DNA from: Oikopleura dioica
Taxonomy: Eukaryota; Chordata; Appendicularia; Copelata; Oikopleuridae
NCBI GenBank assembly: GCA_907165135.1
Contig: OU015568.1
Span: forward strand, 2,860,501 to 2,924,500
DNA length: 64,000 nucleotides
Direction: 5' to 3'
Translations under genes and position numbers: made by a program
The notes under the pieces: model-generated
The model's input: only the letters and a program-made list of their open reading frames with translations
The model's database searches: none
What the model was told of the DNA's origin: nothing
Part shown: one piece after another, positions 1 through 11,199 of the stretch
How positions within the stretch are numbered: position 1 is the stretch's first letter
How the letters are laid out: each line of letters begins with the position of its first letter

Positions 1-2
1 TC

Positions 3-751
3 AATATCATCACTTTCAAAGCTAATGCTGCTGGATTCGGAGATATTGATGTGGAAGATCTTCTCAAATACGGATGCCACTGCAATATCTACGATGGGCT
101 CGAAAAGGGCCTTGGCAAACCAGTTGACGGAATCGATAGCGCCTGCAAGAGATACTACGAATGCGTCACCTGCACAGAAATGAAGCGCTCCACGAACTCG
201 GAAGCTTGTGTTTGGAACGAAACAACATACGAAATCGGCTCGGATGAAAATGGCCTCGCATGCCCTTCGAATGTCAATGAAGGTCTCGATTCAACAGGCT
301 GCTCTCAAGAAATTTGCCAGTGCAACATGCAGCTAGCAGATGATCTGGTCGCGAAATTGGAGAGCTTTAGTGATGATAACACGCACAGCGGGGGGTTTGA
401 TAAGGAAGCTATGTGCGTCTCTAGGAATTGGTTTTAATTCATTTATAATGAGGATTTTAAACAATTAAATTCCTCTAAATAAAAATTTGAAACCAAAAAA
501 GCGGCCAAAAACTTGGCGGAGATCTGAAATGCTGCGGCCAAAATCCATTCTACAATCTCTATCGAGAGGGAAACGGAATCCGAGAATGCTGCAAAGGAAA
601 AGTCCTCAACACAATCACCAACGAGTGCTGCGATGGAAACGTCTCACCAATCGGCACTTGCTCAAGCAACACTGCTGGCAACAATGGTGGAAACAACGGC
701 GGAAACAACAGTGGTAATAACGGTGGAAACACTGGCAACTATGGATATTAA
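3..751 (+). CDS. Phospholipase A2-like secreted protein, 5' end outside window
   Basis: Two exons, 3..412 and 502..751, joined through a GTGCGT donor and an AAAAAAG acceptor; the frame enters open from the left edge, so the start is missing. The fold signature of secreted PLA2 is visible: YGCHC at the calcium-loop position, a G-x-P-V-D-x-I-D stretch, then a dense cysteine pattern continuing with CCG and ECC in exon 2. The catalytic helix reads DSACKRYYEC where active enzymes have a His-Asp pair, so both catalytic residues are Tyr and hydrolysis is unlikely. The C-terminus is an Asn/Gly-rich tail of about 25 residues ending NYGY. An AATAAA near 907 is a plausible poly(A) signal. Family assignment is good; a structural or binding role is inference. 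Confidence 0.75.
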
Positions 752-959
752 AATATGGATATTAAAATGGATATTAAAACTGTTCTTCAACCTTTTTGTT
801 CAAAAAAATTTTCGTCTTCGTTAGTTGGATAACACTGGATAGAAGCGAAACTTTCCGCTAGAAAGAATTCGTGAGACCAGGAATTTCTAACTGTATCTTT
901 TTAAATAATAAATGCCTAAAATATGAGTTTTGTTTCTTTTGGATATCAAGGAAGAAATT

Positions 960-1872
960 TTATTTTTTGAAGAATTTGGACATTTTTCTCTGCGAGTTTC
1001 TCCATGTGTTTCTTGTCAGCGAGCGGTGGAGGGAGTCGTCAGTGACTAAGATGTCATTCCCGTCAATGTCGTCGAAAGTTGATAATTTTCGGCTATTACG
1101 ATCGTTGATTAAAAGCTTCGCTGCAAAGATCTAAAAGAGGCTTCTTTAAAAGTAATAAGCACTTTTTACCCAGTAAAGTATTGCTGTAGTGAAGGCAAAA
1201 ATGCAGCTAATAATCGCGCCAATAAAGTACTGAAAAGAATGAAGATACTGATAATGAGTTTAAAAACCTTGTCATGAAGCTCTCCCGCTGCGAGGCGCAT
1301 GCAATCGTTGAAGAACTCCGTACATTCTTCTTGATTACTTGCGCAATATGGCTGGTTGACGTTGAAACTGTCGCACGATCCAAGCTCTAGATGCGTGATT
1401 TCATAACCCTTACCCCGGTTTCATCCCTTTTCTCTTTCCTAATCAGTGTTTAAAGATATCAAAGAAACCGTCGCCAGGAGTTCAGCTCGTCTCCGATTCC
1501 AGCTGAAGCGGAGAATCTCGATCTTCCGAGCGAGAAATTGCCAGAAAAGACGGAGCTTATCAGTGCTGCCAATAGAAAAAATACTCCGAGGATGACATTT
1601 ATTATCGCCAAGGACTTATTCGGGAGGGAAACGAGAAGGGTCAGGATTGAAACTAGCCAGCTTATGACCTCAACTAGAAATTGTTATAAAAGGCTATCTT
1701 ACTCGAAAAACGTACAAGCAAGAACAATATGGAACGGAATCGTGTATCCTCCTGTGTAAATCATTTTCGTATACGGCAAAGAAGCCATGATTATCCAAGC
1801 TACAGCTCCTGTCAAAATCTCTAAGAGAATAATCTTCGAATCCTTTCCGAAATTCTCTCGAAATCGCTCCAT
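960..1872 (-). CDS. Putative four-pass membrane protein (MARVEL/tetraspanin-like topology)
   Basis: Start ATG at 1872. Exon 1 (1872..1716) and exon 2 (from 1673) join in phase 1 across a 42-nt GTACGT..TAG intron. Later exons encode a Cys-rich extracellular loop (CDSF, YCAS, ECTEFFNDC), a fourth hydrophobic helix and a polar cytoplasmic tail ending FFKK. Four hydrophobic segments are seen, three in the first half and one after the Cys-rich loop, the order found in MARVEL and tetraspanin proteins; no CCG tetraspanin motif is present. The junction between the third helix and the Cys loop (about 1440-1390) could not be resolved with a GT donor. Function unknown. It is divergent from the gene at 2098, with about 225 nt between the start codons. 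Confidence 0.6.
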
Positions 1873-2097
1873 TTACGGCTCTTTTCTCTGCTGAAAAGTT
1901 GGCTTTGAGTCACGTGAGGGAAGAAAAGGGTTGTTTGTTCTGGGTAGGATACTGAGGCTACTGTGCCAAGGGAGCATTCTGTTGGTGACCTTCAGAGGAA
2001 ATCAAAGAGACAAAAGAACTACTGGAGCTTCGCCCTTTTCGCCAATTTTCTAGACGTCTAATTTGACAATCTTCAAGAATCGCCAAAAATTCTCTAG

Positions 2098-2711
2098 ATG
2101 CCGGCGCGCCGCTCTCAGATTTGGAAATTGAATCAGTTAGAGAGAGGTACGCCTGCTCCAAACAGCAGGGTCCGAAATCCGTATTTTATGAGGTAGAAAA
2201 GAGACATTGAGAAGCTGCTGTTACTAACAAATGTTTTCAGAACAAGCCCGTCGATCTTCCTGGAAGATACCTCGTGCGACCGCTTTTCCAAAAGGAAGAA
2301 AATTGACCCTAATATCGCCCTTTTTCGGGGCGATGTTAGGGACCGGCGCATCGAGAAACTGAAAAGAATTTTCAGGAAGATGCGCGGCTCGTGAAGAATA
2401 TTGAGTTTGCTTGTCCGGAGACCTATTCGAGTGAGAATCCTAGCGACAGCATGATGAGTGAGGAAGACAGCACACGAGTGCATGAAAATGAGGTTTAAAG
2501 TTTATGCTTTTTTCATGGCATGACCTTTCTTTAGGGTGTCGAGAAGGCTTCTCAAGAGTCTAAGGATGGCAAAGCAACGGAGAAACTAACTGAAGTGCAA
2601 TTTACGGTTTCTCTCGAACTGAAGGCGCTGCCCAAGCCGGCTTCTTCTCCCGAGAAACAAAAGAAAACAGAGTCAATCCAACCAAAACTCGCAAAATCTT
2701 TAATTTCCTAG
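2098..2711 (+). CDS. Unrecognised 160-residue basic/acidic protein, four exons
   Basis: Exons 2098..2192, 2241..2334, 2376..2492 and 2535..2711 keep one open frame through three introns of 41-48 nt, all GT-AG with pyrimidine-rich acceptors. The ATG lies immediately after TCTCTAG, which looks like a trans-splice acceptor placed right at the start codon; an in-frame TAG precedes it. The N-terminal 60 residues are strongly basic (RRSQIWK, SKRKK), the middle is acidic and serine-rich, and the C-terminus is lysine/proline-rich (KALPKPASSPEKQKK), suggesting a nuclear or regulatory protein with little fixed structure. No family was recognised. A sequence AAATAAATT near 2767 may serve polyadenylation. 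Confidence 0.6.
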
Positions 2712-2960
2712 CATTCCTTTCAAAGCCTCTTCATGTTCTGCCATTCCTTGCAGCAATGAATTCAGTGAAATAAATTGAACTTCAGGAAGAATTAAAATTT
2801 ATTTCCTAGTTTCAGGTTCAGTTTTGTTGTAATTCAGGTTGTATCCATTATGTGCAGTCGGAAAGAAAATCGTAGAAAATGAAATTAGAAAAATAATGAG
2901 AAAAGAGTTTTTGGCCACCAAAATAAGGAAAGGATTGTACAGTTGATTTTATCGGATTTT

Positions 2961-5128
2961 TCAGAGGCGCATAAGACTGGAAATTGGTCGAATTATTACG
3001 AGCAGATTCAGGAGCGTCTGAAAGTAATGAATAAGAAAAGAAAAAAGAGTCGTCTCTTACCGCGAAGCTAGAGATATTCTTCCTTCTTGTGCCTGTAATA
3101 TAACTTTGCAACAAGCAGGTCAGTTCGTGCTGTAGCTCTTCAACCGTGTCTGTATCTTCGACTCCTGGTCTATCGGGCGAAAAGAGCGTGATTGCGCAGA
3201 GAATCGCAACGACAGTATCGTCGACTTTTTGAGAAGACATTCGGTGGTGGAATCGGTAGATTTCTTCAATCAAACGAGAGGGGATTCGAGATTCGGCGAT
3301 GTTCAGTGAGTGGGAAGAGATGATGAACTCGTTGGATTCCGTGTCGAAGAGTTTGTTCAACTAAAGAAGGGTTTATTTTGGCAAGCAGTTTATCGATTTT
3401 CTCAGTTTTGAACGCTAAAATAAGGGTGTCACTGAGTAAGTATTGATAAAACCTATTTAGAATGAGTGTTTTCTTACCCGAATATGAACCAATTCAGCAA
3501 TAGATCCATTCAAAAGCGCTCGTTGGTCATTTTTCGACAATCTGTTGAAGGGTTCCAAGTTCTTGGCAAAAGTAGCGACTTCATTAACGAGCTGCCCGAG
3601 GGTCTTTAAAAATAGCACCTGCGCCAGGTTCACTTCTTCGATGCATCCATTCGTTGCCTTTTTGATGACAGTTAGACTTTCAGAGCGGCGGACTGGCGAG
3701 AATTGCTCGTACAAGCCGACCAGGCGGGTGAAATCGATGTCGACGTCTGTTTGTTCTGAAAAAGATGATGATTACTTAATGTTGCAGTCGAGATAGAATG
3801 CTCGACCCCGTCCCGATTTGACCTGGCATTTAGTCATGTCAAAAATATGACGCAAGAGAGCACTCAAACGATCCCGAATGAAAGCTTCTGACTACGCCAA
3901 TGAATCAATAATTTTGAATTTCAAATGATTGCTTACAGAGCATACTCGAGCTCCAATTCAGCCGAGTTCGAAAATAAGGAGAAGCGAGTTCAAAATAGAT
4001 TACGTAACAAGCAAGCTTTCTCGTGAGATGATTAGCTCGGTGAAAAGAGCAATGATCTGATTTATTACTCAAGATAATAGATCTGAGGAGGGAGCTACGG
4101 TTTCTCTCCAAAGGTTAAAGTGTTTGAGCAACCCATTATCGACAAAAATCTTGGTTTGAATAAATGATCTTTTAGCGCCCTTTTAGCGCTTTTCTCCGAA
4201 GATTGCGGCCTTTTGATAACTTACGGGATGTTTGCTCGGTGGATTCAGCAAAAGCTCTCTCGATATTATTGAGTCGGCCGAGTTCGTCGCCGCTGAGTTC
4301 CGGAATTTCGTGTTGGATTCGTTTGATTCGATTGTGCTGGATTAATTCGCGCTAGAAAATTTATTAGGAATATACTTCGTGGAAAAGAAATCTACCTTTC
4401 GTTTGATTTGCTCGTCCGACATGATGCACTCCTTCTTCATTCCGATCAAAAGGCACTTCTGGATTCGACAGGCCTGGCAGTGTCTCCTGTTGTTTCTGTT
4501 GATCTTGCAGTTGCCCTCGTACGCGCATCGGAACTGCTTTCCAGCCTGAAATCAAAATGTCAAGCCATCAACCAGGGTTCAACAAAATTCAGACTCCAGC
4601 GTGGGGTCATTGCGTAAACGACGCTTTTCCCGAAGCAAGAACAAGATTCACGTGATGCGATTAGGACGTAATCAGTTCCACTTCTGCGGAACCCTCTTCC
4701 AGGCCGCCATTGGGTAAATTTGATGTAACAAGCGAAAAAAGGGATTGAAAATAATCTTGAGTTCATGTGGAAAAGTGCCCTCTGTAAAACTCTTTTGAGT
4801 AAAATAAGGGTGTCACTTCGTTAATTCAAGAAGAAAATTAACAAACTGAGAGCATTATTTTGGCCAAAAAAGGATTCACGGAAAGTTCAACCTAAACCCA
4901 TTCAACCTTTCGAACTTTAGTAGAAAATTCTAGACCTAGAAATAATAGCTGAGAAATAATTACCTTCATGGTTCTCCTGAAGAACCCCTTGCATCCCTCG
5001 CAAGTAAGAGCATTGAAATGATAACCGCTGGCGATGTCGGAGCAAACTTGGCAGGTTTTGGAGACTGGGGTTGATGTTACTTCAGTAGTCGTTGTTGGCA
5101 GCACTGTAACTCGCTCTTCGAACAACAT
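2961..5128 (-). CDS. Nuclear receptor, NR1I (VDR/PXR)-like
   Basis: Six exons: 5128..4964, 4545..4396, 4351..4225, 3755..3478, 3360..3061 and 3017..2961, all phase-consistent, giving 358 residues. Exons 1-2 encode the DNA-binding domain: finger 1 cysteines at 26, 29, 43 and 46 with P-box CEGCKG, finger 2 cysteines at 62, 68, 78 and 81, then [12 protein letters not shown] and [16 protein letters not shown], closest to vertebrate VDR/PXR. The ligand-domain signature is in exon 4 ([20 protein letters not shown], helices 3-5). It should act in the nucleus as a ligand-regulated transcription factor. The last exon stops 18 residues after its acceptor and contains no recognisable AF-2 helix, so the C-terminus is either truncated or an exon was missed. 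Intron 3 is long for this locus (469 nt). Confidence 0.85.
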
Positions 5129-5129
5129 T

Positions 5130-6465
5130 TTTTCGCAGTTTTAAGTTTATTCTATCTTCTTGAGGATTTTTCTTAAAAAGGAGTTAATTTTGGGTTTGGT
5201 TTAAAGTGAAAGATAAGCGTTCGCCGAGGTAAAGTTGTTTTATTGATTGCTCTCGCGTGGTGGATATGCCCTGAAATGGCCCTGTCTACTTTTTCCCACT
5301 GCCCTTGGTGTCCGAGTTCATCGCTTTTTCCCGTATTTTTCCTGATGCAGGGGCAAATTGTTTACTTTTCTTATTGAAATTCAAGTCCTAAAGTCTTCAC
5401 CAACCTGAGTAAAACCGACAGAGGCTATGTCACATAGCCGGTTTTTTGGTCGGATGTTTTACGGTCTATATAAATTTTGACTATAACCGGACAAATCTGA
5501 CCAAAACTCAAAACCAAAAATGATTACCCCTTTTCTTGCTTTAGACTTTTTTGTTCTATTTAAATTTGTTAAGAATCCAGCTACGTCACAGTGTTCTGAT
5601 TTTAACGTGTGAACTGGCCTTGCTCGCTTTTAACGAGCTACTCAATCATCTTTTTGATAAAAAATAGACATGTCATCTCGGGTTAAGAAAAAATGATAAT
5701 CATTTCCAAAAATTTGAAATTTCGAAAGTCAAAATCCTAAAAAAAAATTTAGAAAATTTTTATTAAAAAAGAACTCTCTGAAAAATAATTTTTTTCTGGA
5801 AATTAATTTTATTTTTACCTTTTTATTTATTTTTGTGATTTCCTGATCTCTTAGGTTGATATTGATCGTTTTGGTCAGCTTCTTAGAGTTTTCTTACGAA
5901 AAAGGTGATTCTAGAAATTTCAAAAAAAAATCTTAAGAAAAAATGTTTTGAATCTGTTGATGTCGATGTCGACTTATAAGGATGGGCTGGTGTCGCTGCC
6001 GTGGCCCAAGAAACTCTGATGACTCACGGGGAGCTCGCAGAGTCCGAGTGAACTCGGGCCGACCTTGTCTATTTTTTCTCTTTTTCCTCCTCTGACTTTT
6101 TCTTGGGCAAATGACCCATCACTCGAATCAGCAATTTCTTCTCTTTCATATGGCGCCAAAATTTTTTAAGGGCATCAATCCGATCAGGAGTAATTCAAGT
6201 TTGACCTTCAATAACAGGCATTTCGCGTCGCCTCGGCGCGGTTATGTAATCGTTCCTAACCCACGTGAACCGCTGCGCCCTGCGACTGTCTATTTTTTGC
6301 CTCGTAGAAGGTCATCAAGTTCAGAAAACGCACAAAAAGCTACTACTACCGCATTCAAAAATTATAATCGATACTTTTTTATTGACAGATATTTTCATTT
6401 ATGCATCTTTCGAATATAAATTGAGTATATAAATAACAAATTATAATTTATAATCAAAGCAGAGT
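5130..6465. other. Intergenic, no supported gene
   Basis: AT-rich sequence upstream of the nuclear receptor. The open frames on either strand are short, of low coding quality, and have no matching splice sites. The part next to 5128 must contain the receptor's 5' untranslated region and promoter, but no element could be assigned. Confidence 0.5.
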
Positions 6466-6477
6466 TGCAAATTTTGT

Positions 6478-6862
6478 GAGCTAGCTGAGCTGGGCCATCT
6501 GAGCTACAGCTAAGCTCAGCTCAGCTCAGCTCAGCAATTTTGAGGTTAGGGTCAGTTCAGCTCAATTTTTCTGAAGAAAACTAGCTCAGCTCGGCTCAGC
6601 TAGCTCAGCTTAAAAAAATTGTAAGCTCAGCTAGCTCAGTTTGAGAAATCATCAGCTCAGCTCAGCTCAATTTTTTTGAAAAAATTCAGCTAAGCTCAGC
6701 TCAGCTCAGTTGTTCTTAAAGGGGGCCAGCTCAGCTCAGCTCAGCTCAATTTTTTTGAAAAAATTCAGCTAAGCTCAGCTCAGCTCAGTTGTTCTTAAAG
6801 GGGGCCAGCTCAGCTCAGCTCAGCTCAATTTGGACCTCAGCTCAGCAAGCTCAGCTCGGAAA
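6478..6862. repeat. AGCTC low-complexity tandem tract
   Basis: Dense runs of AGCTC/AGCTCAGCTC pentamers, mostly short blocks separated by T-rich or GTTAGG-like spacers. Within it a unit of about 80 nt (AATTTTTTTGAAAAAATTC + AGCTCAGCTC blocks + GTTCTTAAAGGGGGCC) is duplicated in tandem around 6668-6828. A related tract in the opposite orientation lies at 41058-41430. Confidence 0.85.
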
Positions 6863-6894
6863 AAAATTTCGAAATTTTGCAACTCTGAATCAAA

Positions 6895-7830
6895 GTGAAG
6901 TATTGAATATCCTCGCTAAACTAGAAACTCGAAAATTATCAACTTGACAATCGTAAGTAGGCTATACAATTATAACCATGAATCGATCCTTCTTACTAAT
7001 GCCAAGTTGACAATCTTCGATTTTTTAGTCTGGCGAGGAGAGACGCTCAACAATTATTTTTGATTAAAATAGGATAGCAAGAGGAGAGCTTCAACTCCAA
7101 TTTTATTTTTACTAAAAATAAACTACCTCTTGATAGTTTATTTTGACTATTTTGAGACGGATATCTCTCGGGTTCAAGCCCTGGTCAATATATTTTATAA
7201 CTAAATTGCAATTTTTGATCAGTTTTAGATAGGATATGGTTGGCTTATAAATTATAAGTTTAATATATAAGTTTATAAGTTATAAAGAAAGAAAAACGTC
7301 AAATAACGAAATATTAATTTTTCGGTTACATAACAGAACATTTGATTTGGCGATTTCGTCAGAGCGTACTTTTTAATCAGCGATTTTCAGACAGAGCGTA
7401 ATTTTTTGATCAGCGATTTTTAGACAGGTCACTTGGTGAACTAAATCGACGGGGTCACAAAACGCGCTTGATACTCGTCATTGTCAAAGTCCGATTTCTC
7501 GTTCTGATTTTACCCTACCAGCTTTCTCGGGTCTATGGTTTATTATGAATGATTTAATCAGGTAATGTCCGTAATGCCTTGAAAAATCTCCAACTCAATC
7601 TGTAATGGACGTTATGTAATCAGATCTAAGATGAACTTGGTTGTTTTAGTTAGTGAACCGCTCAATGGAGATTCTTCTGTGGCAGACATCCCAACGAGTA
7701 ATTCAATATTTGCAGTTCTTCATTTGCTCAAGCAGATGACCCTGGGAGGCGAAGTTCACTTGGGAAGACAAGTTCACTTTTTCAAGACTAAGTTCACGTG
7801 TCATTATTATTTCGAAAGAGTTTCTTAACA
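6895..7830. other. Intergenic, no supported gene
   Basis: AT-rich, with short near-palindromes of the TTATAAATTATAAGTTTA type around 7240-7290. No open frame with coding character or splice structure was found on either strand. Confidence 0.45.
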
Positions 7831-7836
7831 GATAAG

Positions 7837-8552
7837 TTTCGAAAAATGTTTTCAGGCCAAAAAATCACTTTTTAACTGTTAGTGCCATCTTCACCGCCGT
7901 CTCAAACCGAGTCGAACGGTATATGTATCGCTTGAAAATTCTAGAGTTTCGGGTACTTCCGGTCAGATTTACGAAATTCTAGTATTCCACTGCCGTTTTT
8001 GATACAGAAATGGTACTATGGCATATAGCATGTCAAAATGACCGCTAGGACGTGAGGAGTGCAGGGGTCTCAAAAATAAGTACTTTTGCAAAGAAAAGTA
8101 CCTAAAAATAATTATTTTGTGATTTTTAGCACTAAAAATATCAAATTTCAAGAAATTTTCGATTGAAATGTAGTTTTCTTTGTAGATTTATTTATAAGAG
8201 ATAAAACTTGATTATCCATCTGCTTTCTGCTCGAAAAATAAATAATTGATATTTTAAGTGCTAAAAATCACAAAATAATTATTTTTAGGTATTTTCTTTG
8301 CAAAAGTACTATTTTTTGAGACCCCTGCACTCCTCACGTCCTAGCGGTCATTTTGACATGCTATATGCCATAGTACCATTTCTGTATCGAAAACGGCAGT
8401 GGAATACTAGAATTTCGTAAATCTGACCGGAAGTACCCGAAACTCTAGAATTTTCAAGCGATACATATACCGTTCGACTCGGTTTGAGACGGCGGTGAAG
8501 ATGGCACTAACAGTTAAAAAGTGATTTTTTGGCCTGAAAACATTTTTCGAAA
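7837..8552. mobile_element. Long inverted repeat / foldback element, ~308-bp arms
   Basis: The left arm (7837-8144) is matched almost base for base by the reverse complement of the right arm (8246-8552), with a central spacer of about 101 bp. The outer ends read TTTCGAAAAATGTTTTCAGG and its complement. Only a handful of mismatches were seen, so the arms are either young or kept alike by gene conversion. There is no transposase reading frame, and no clear target-site duplication in the flanks (GATAAG and ATCATC). It fits a non-autonomous foldback/MITE-like element; a transcript would form a very long hairpin. Confidence 0.85.
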
Positions 8553-8559
8553 ATCATCA

Positions 8560-9115
8560 CATCGAGAATTTTCTTTGTTAGTGGCAGCGGAAATGAACTG
8601 AAATCAACTATGATTTTGTCCTACCGGGCAGAAGGATAAGCCCGTGCCACCCACAATAGGTCGCGCGGGGGAGACATTACCTCACCCTTTTCAAAAAGAA
8701 ACTCTACTGGACTTAGAGCCTAGTATCAATCATGGAGAAAAGCGTCACTTTCTGTTGCTACTACTGCCGGAGAAACGAGACCGTCTTGTCAAAACGCTTA
8801 AATTATTCTGACAGTATTTTGGAACTTCTTTATAAATTTATAAGGAATATGACTTGTGAACCTAAACAACTCGGAAAATGAACTTTGGGAATGCTCCTGC
8901 ATGAACTTAAGGCTATTACAGTATAAATATGGGGAGGAGGCACGAATCGACAATTTGGAAGGATCTGTCATTGAGTCAATTTCTTGGGTTAATCCTTGTT
9001 GATTTCAAAATGACAGTTTTTCACAACAGTGAGGTTAAAATTTCATGTTTTCAAGGTTGATCCCGAAGGCGAAAAAAGAGAAATTCATAGAATCAATGTT
9101 TATTTGATTATTGAA
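8560..9115. other. Intergenic, no supported gene
   Basis: Sequence between the inverted repeat and the 3' end of the TMBIM gene. No coding frame, RNA gene or repeat could be supported here. Confidence 0.4.
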
Positions 9116-9130
9116 AATGAAGGTCATTTT

Positions 9131-10071
9131 CTAGTCTGATGCAGCTTGAAGAAGTCTGACAATTCCGAGGAAGAGTCGACAGATTTGAACATACAGAAGA
9201 CACGCAGCAAAGATCCACAAGTTATCGATGCTATCTGCGCCCATATCGTCGGCAGCCTCCTGCAAAAAGTCGGCGAAGAAGATCATTCGTAAGAAAAACA
9301 TCATCCAAGTCATGATACCGACGATGAAGGCCAAACTAAAAATTTTCAAGAAAAGCCTTTCAAAAAAAAACTTACATAGCGCAAACGTAGACAATTTCAA
9401 ATCCAAGAATCCACCACATCAAGAATCCGCAGGGAATGGTCAGCACAATTTGAATTATGAGCATGAGTTTGAACTGATTCTCCATGTCCATCAGCCAGTT
9501 CAACGCGATGCAGATCAGCAAGCAAATCAACACGCCATACAAAGCAGAGGCAACAATTTGATTCGCAGCGAGTTCCTGGGGACTGTTAGGTTGGCAACCT
9601 TTCGAACACATCGAAGCAGAGACGTACACAGCGCAAAATCCAGTAAAAGCACTAGAATTTTTAAAAAAGAAGAGTTTTATATCTTTTTTTACCCAATGAT
9701 ATTCGTAAGAACAATGAACGATATATAGCATTTTGGAGCTTCCGTTAGCAGCTGAGGTTTGAAGAAAAAGATCAAAATGGCGAAAATTACGAGCAAGAAG
9801 GCAACCAACATGACCCACCAATTTGCGGAAAGAGCAGAGGCAACCCAAGCTTTCAGTTTTTCGCTACATAAAAAAAGTTAAAACCTGACGTTATGGACGG
9901 CATACTTGTAGGCGAAACCATTGCAGTAAGCCACTAGGACGCTGAATTGAAAGAAGACAGCAACAAGGACTTTCGTGGAGAACCTTGAGCGCCCACGGCG
10001 ATCGCTTTTAAAAGGGATGAAAATTCTAAAATCGCAAAAAATCTTGCAACAAACCTAAAAAAATCGCTCAT
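9131..10071 (-). CDS. TMBIM / Bax-inhibitor-1 (lifeguard) family membrane protein
   Basis: Five exons, about 10071..10055, 10025..9906, 9863..9693, 9651..9376 and 9335..9131, give 262 residues in one frame. Seven or so hydrophobic helices follow a short basic N-terminus. Family features seen are helix 1 (WWVMLVAFLLVIFAIL), a Phe/Thr-rich helix 3, and the typical end: a two-residue acidic spacer, then IDNLWIFAACLLYVQICRLF and a closing RLL, matching the YIFAALNLYLDIINLFLYILR-like C-terminus of lifeguards. Members sit in ER or Golgi membranes and modulate calcium leak and cell death; that role is inferred from the family. The sequence is divergent, with an extra extracellular Cys pair (MCSKGCQ). 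The first coding exon is only 17 nt. Confidence 0.75.
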
Positions 10072-10148
10072 TTTCTCGATAAAACTGATGGTATAAAAAC
10101 CTCTTTCTCAAATTAATCTTCCTCCCAATATTCCTTTATCAAATTTTC

Positions 10149-10378
10149 TCAGCTGGCTACTTTTCCTAACTCGATCAAATTATCTTCAACCCTTTTCCTG
10201 AAATCGTCGTCCGCCATTACTTCTCTAACGCTTCCTTCTTCGCTCATGCGAGTGTTACCAAACTGCAAAAAATCATTAAATAAATTTGTTTTTCATTGTC
10301 ACTATTTGTCCTATGTCGTAAATTCCATCCATAACTTACTTTTGCCGGGTATTTCTCAAAAAATGTTCCTCTCTTTTA
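10149..10378 (-). CDS. Possible 3' exons of a small gene upstream of the TMBIM gene
   Basis: Two exons with good splice signals (donor GTAAGT after 10340, acceptor TTTTTTGCAG before 10262) join in phase 0: TFFEKYPAK continues into FGNTRMSEEGSV and a charged tail ending LGKVAS before a stop at 10149. The product was not recognised. Further 5' exons probably lie at 10400-10560 (acceptors CATTATTCAG and GACTACAG), but their joins are ambiguous, and the opposite strand between 10389 and 10466 also has an acceptor and open frame. The stop codon is only about 78 nt from the TMBIM start, so the two could be one transcription unit. Confidence 0.35.
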
Positions 10379-10833
10379 TTTTTAGGAAAAAAGAAGGGAC
10401 GATGAGTCGGATCCAGTTAATGATTATCCACGGTATTTAGCGAAGGCAAATATCCGAAAGCTGTAGTCATATGTCGAATTTGAAATTTTTACGAAGCGCG
10501 AATTCCATTTGCAAACAAGGCAAAGCCCTGAATAATGGTAAGGGGCCCATATTTATGGCAAAAAGAAGAAAACAAGAGTTTTTCTCTGCCGCTCAGTCAG
10601 TAATCTGGAATCCAGATGAAGGTTCTTGTTTATTTCTCTTGGTTGAAGAGAAATTTCTTGATCATTTATAAATTCGATCGCTTTTCGAAGACGATCCTGG
10701 CATTCAATAGCTTTATGTGGTCCCAAACTTGGTCATCCGGAGCCGAAGTATTCGTCTTTATTTTCAAATTTGCCAAAGAGCTTTCAACGCTCAACTCGCG
10801 CAAGAGATTAAAAAAACGGTAGACGCATGTTAT

Positions 10834-10917
10834 GTCTCCGAACGTCCCGAATGTCTCCGAATGTCCCCGAATGTCCCGAATGTCCCCGAATGTCCCGAAT
10901 GTCTCGAATGTCCCCGC
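10834..10917. repeat. Minisatellite of 9-10 nt units (AATGTCCCCG type)
   Basis: About nine imperfect copies of CGAATGTCCC(C), varying by one inserted or missing C, in head-to-tail order. The open frames crossing it on both strands are products of the repeat, not genes. Confidence 0.85.
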
Positions 10918-11199
10918 CATTTTTCTCAAAAAAAAATAAAAAAAAAACGGCTAAAAATCGAAAAATCAGTTACTCTATTTTCCGCGATTTCATCAAATAA
11001 AATTGTTTATAAAATCCTTGTTTACCCGTTGCGCGTTGCCAAACCGCCCTGTTTAGCTTGGACGACTGGCGCTTACCGCTGCATTCCAAGTATTCGGTGC
11101 TTCGTCTCAATCCGATAAAACCATGAGTCCCGGCTTCTCCCGCCATATCACAATATCTGAAGAGATAAGGGATAGCATCACACTGCATTTTATAACATC

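Noticed and set aside
6478..6862. Possible CRISPR-like array
   Set aside because: Units are degenerate pentamer runs with irregular spacing, with no unique spacers or cas genes, in a eukaryotic context.
7140..7200. Possible tRNA (GGGTTCAAGCCC resembling a T-arm)
   Set aside because: No acceptor stem, anticodon arm or D-arm could be paired around it.
7969..8151. 60-codon minus-strand frame
   Set aside because: Lies wholly within the left arm of the inverted repeat, and the corresponding right-arm frame is not conserved.
10717..11118. 133-codon plus frame and 87-codon minus frame over 10.7-11.1 kb
   Set aside because: Their length comes from the 9-10 nt minisatellite; amino-acid content is repetitive and the flanks are AT-rich.
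11188..11194. TTTATAA as TATA box for the GDPHF-domain gene
   Set aside because: It is only about 6 nt before the ATG, too close to direct initiation upstream of that codon.
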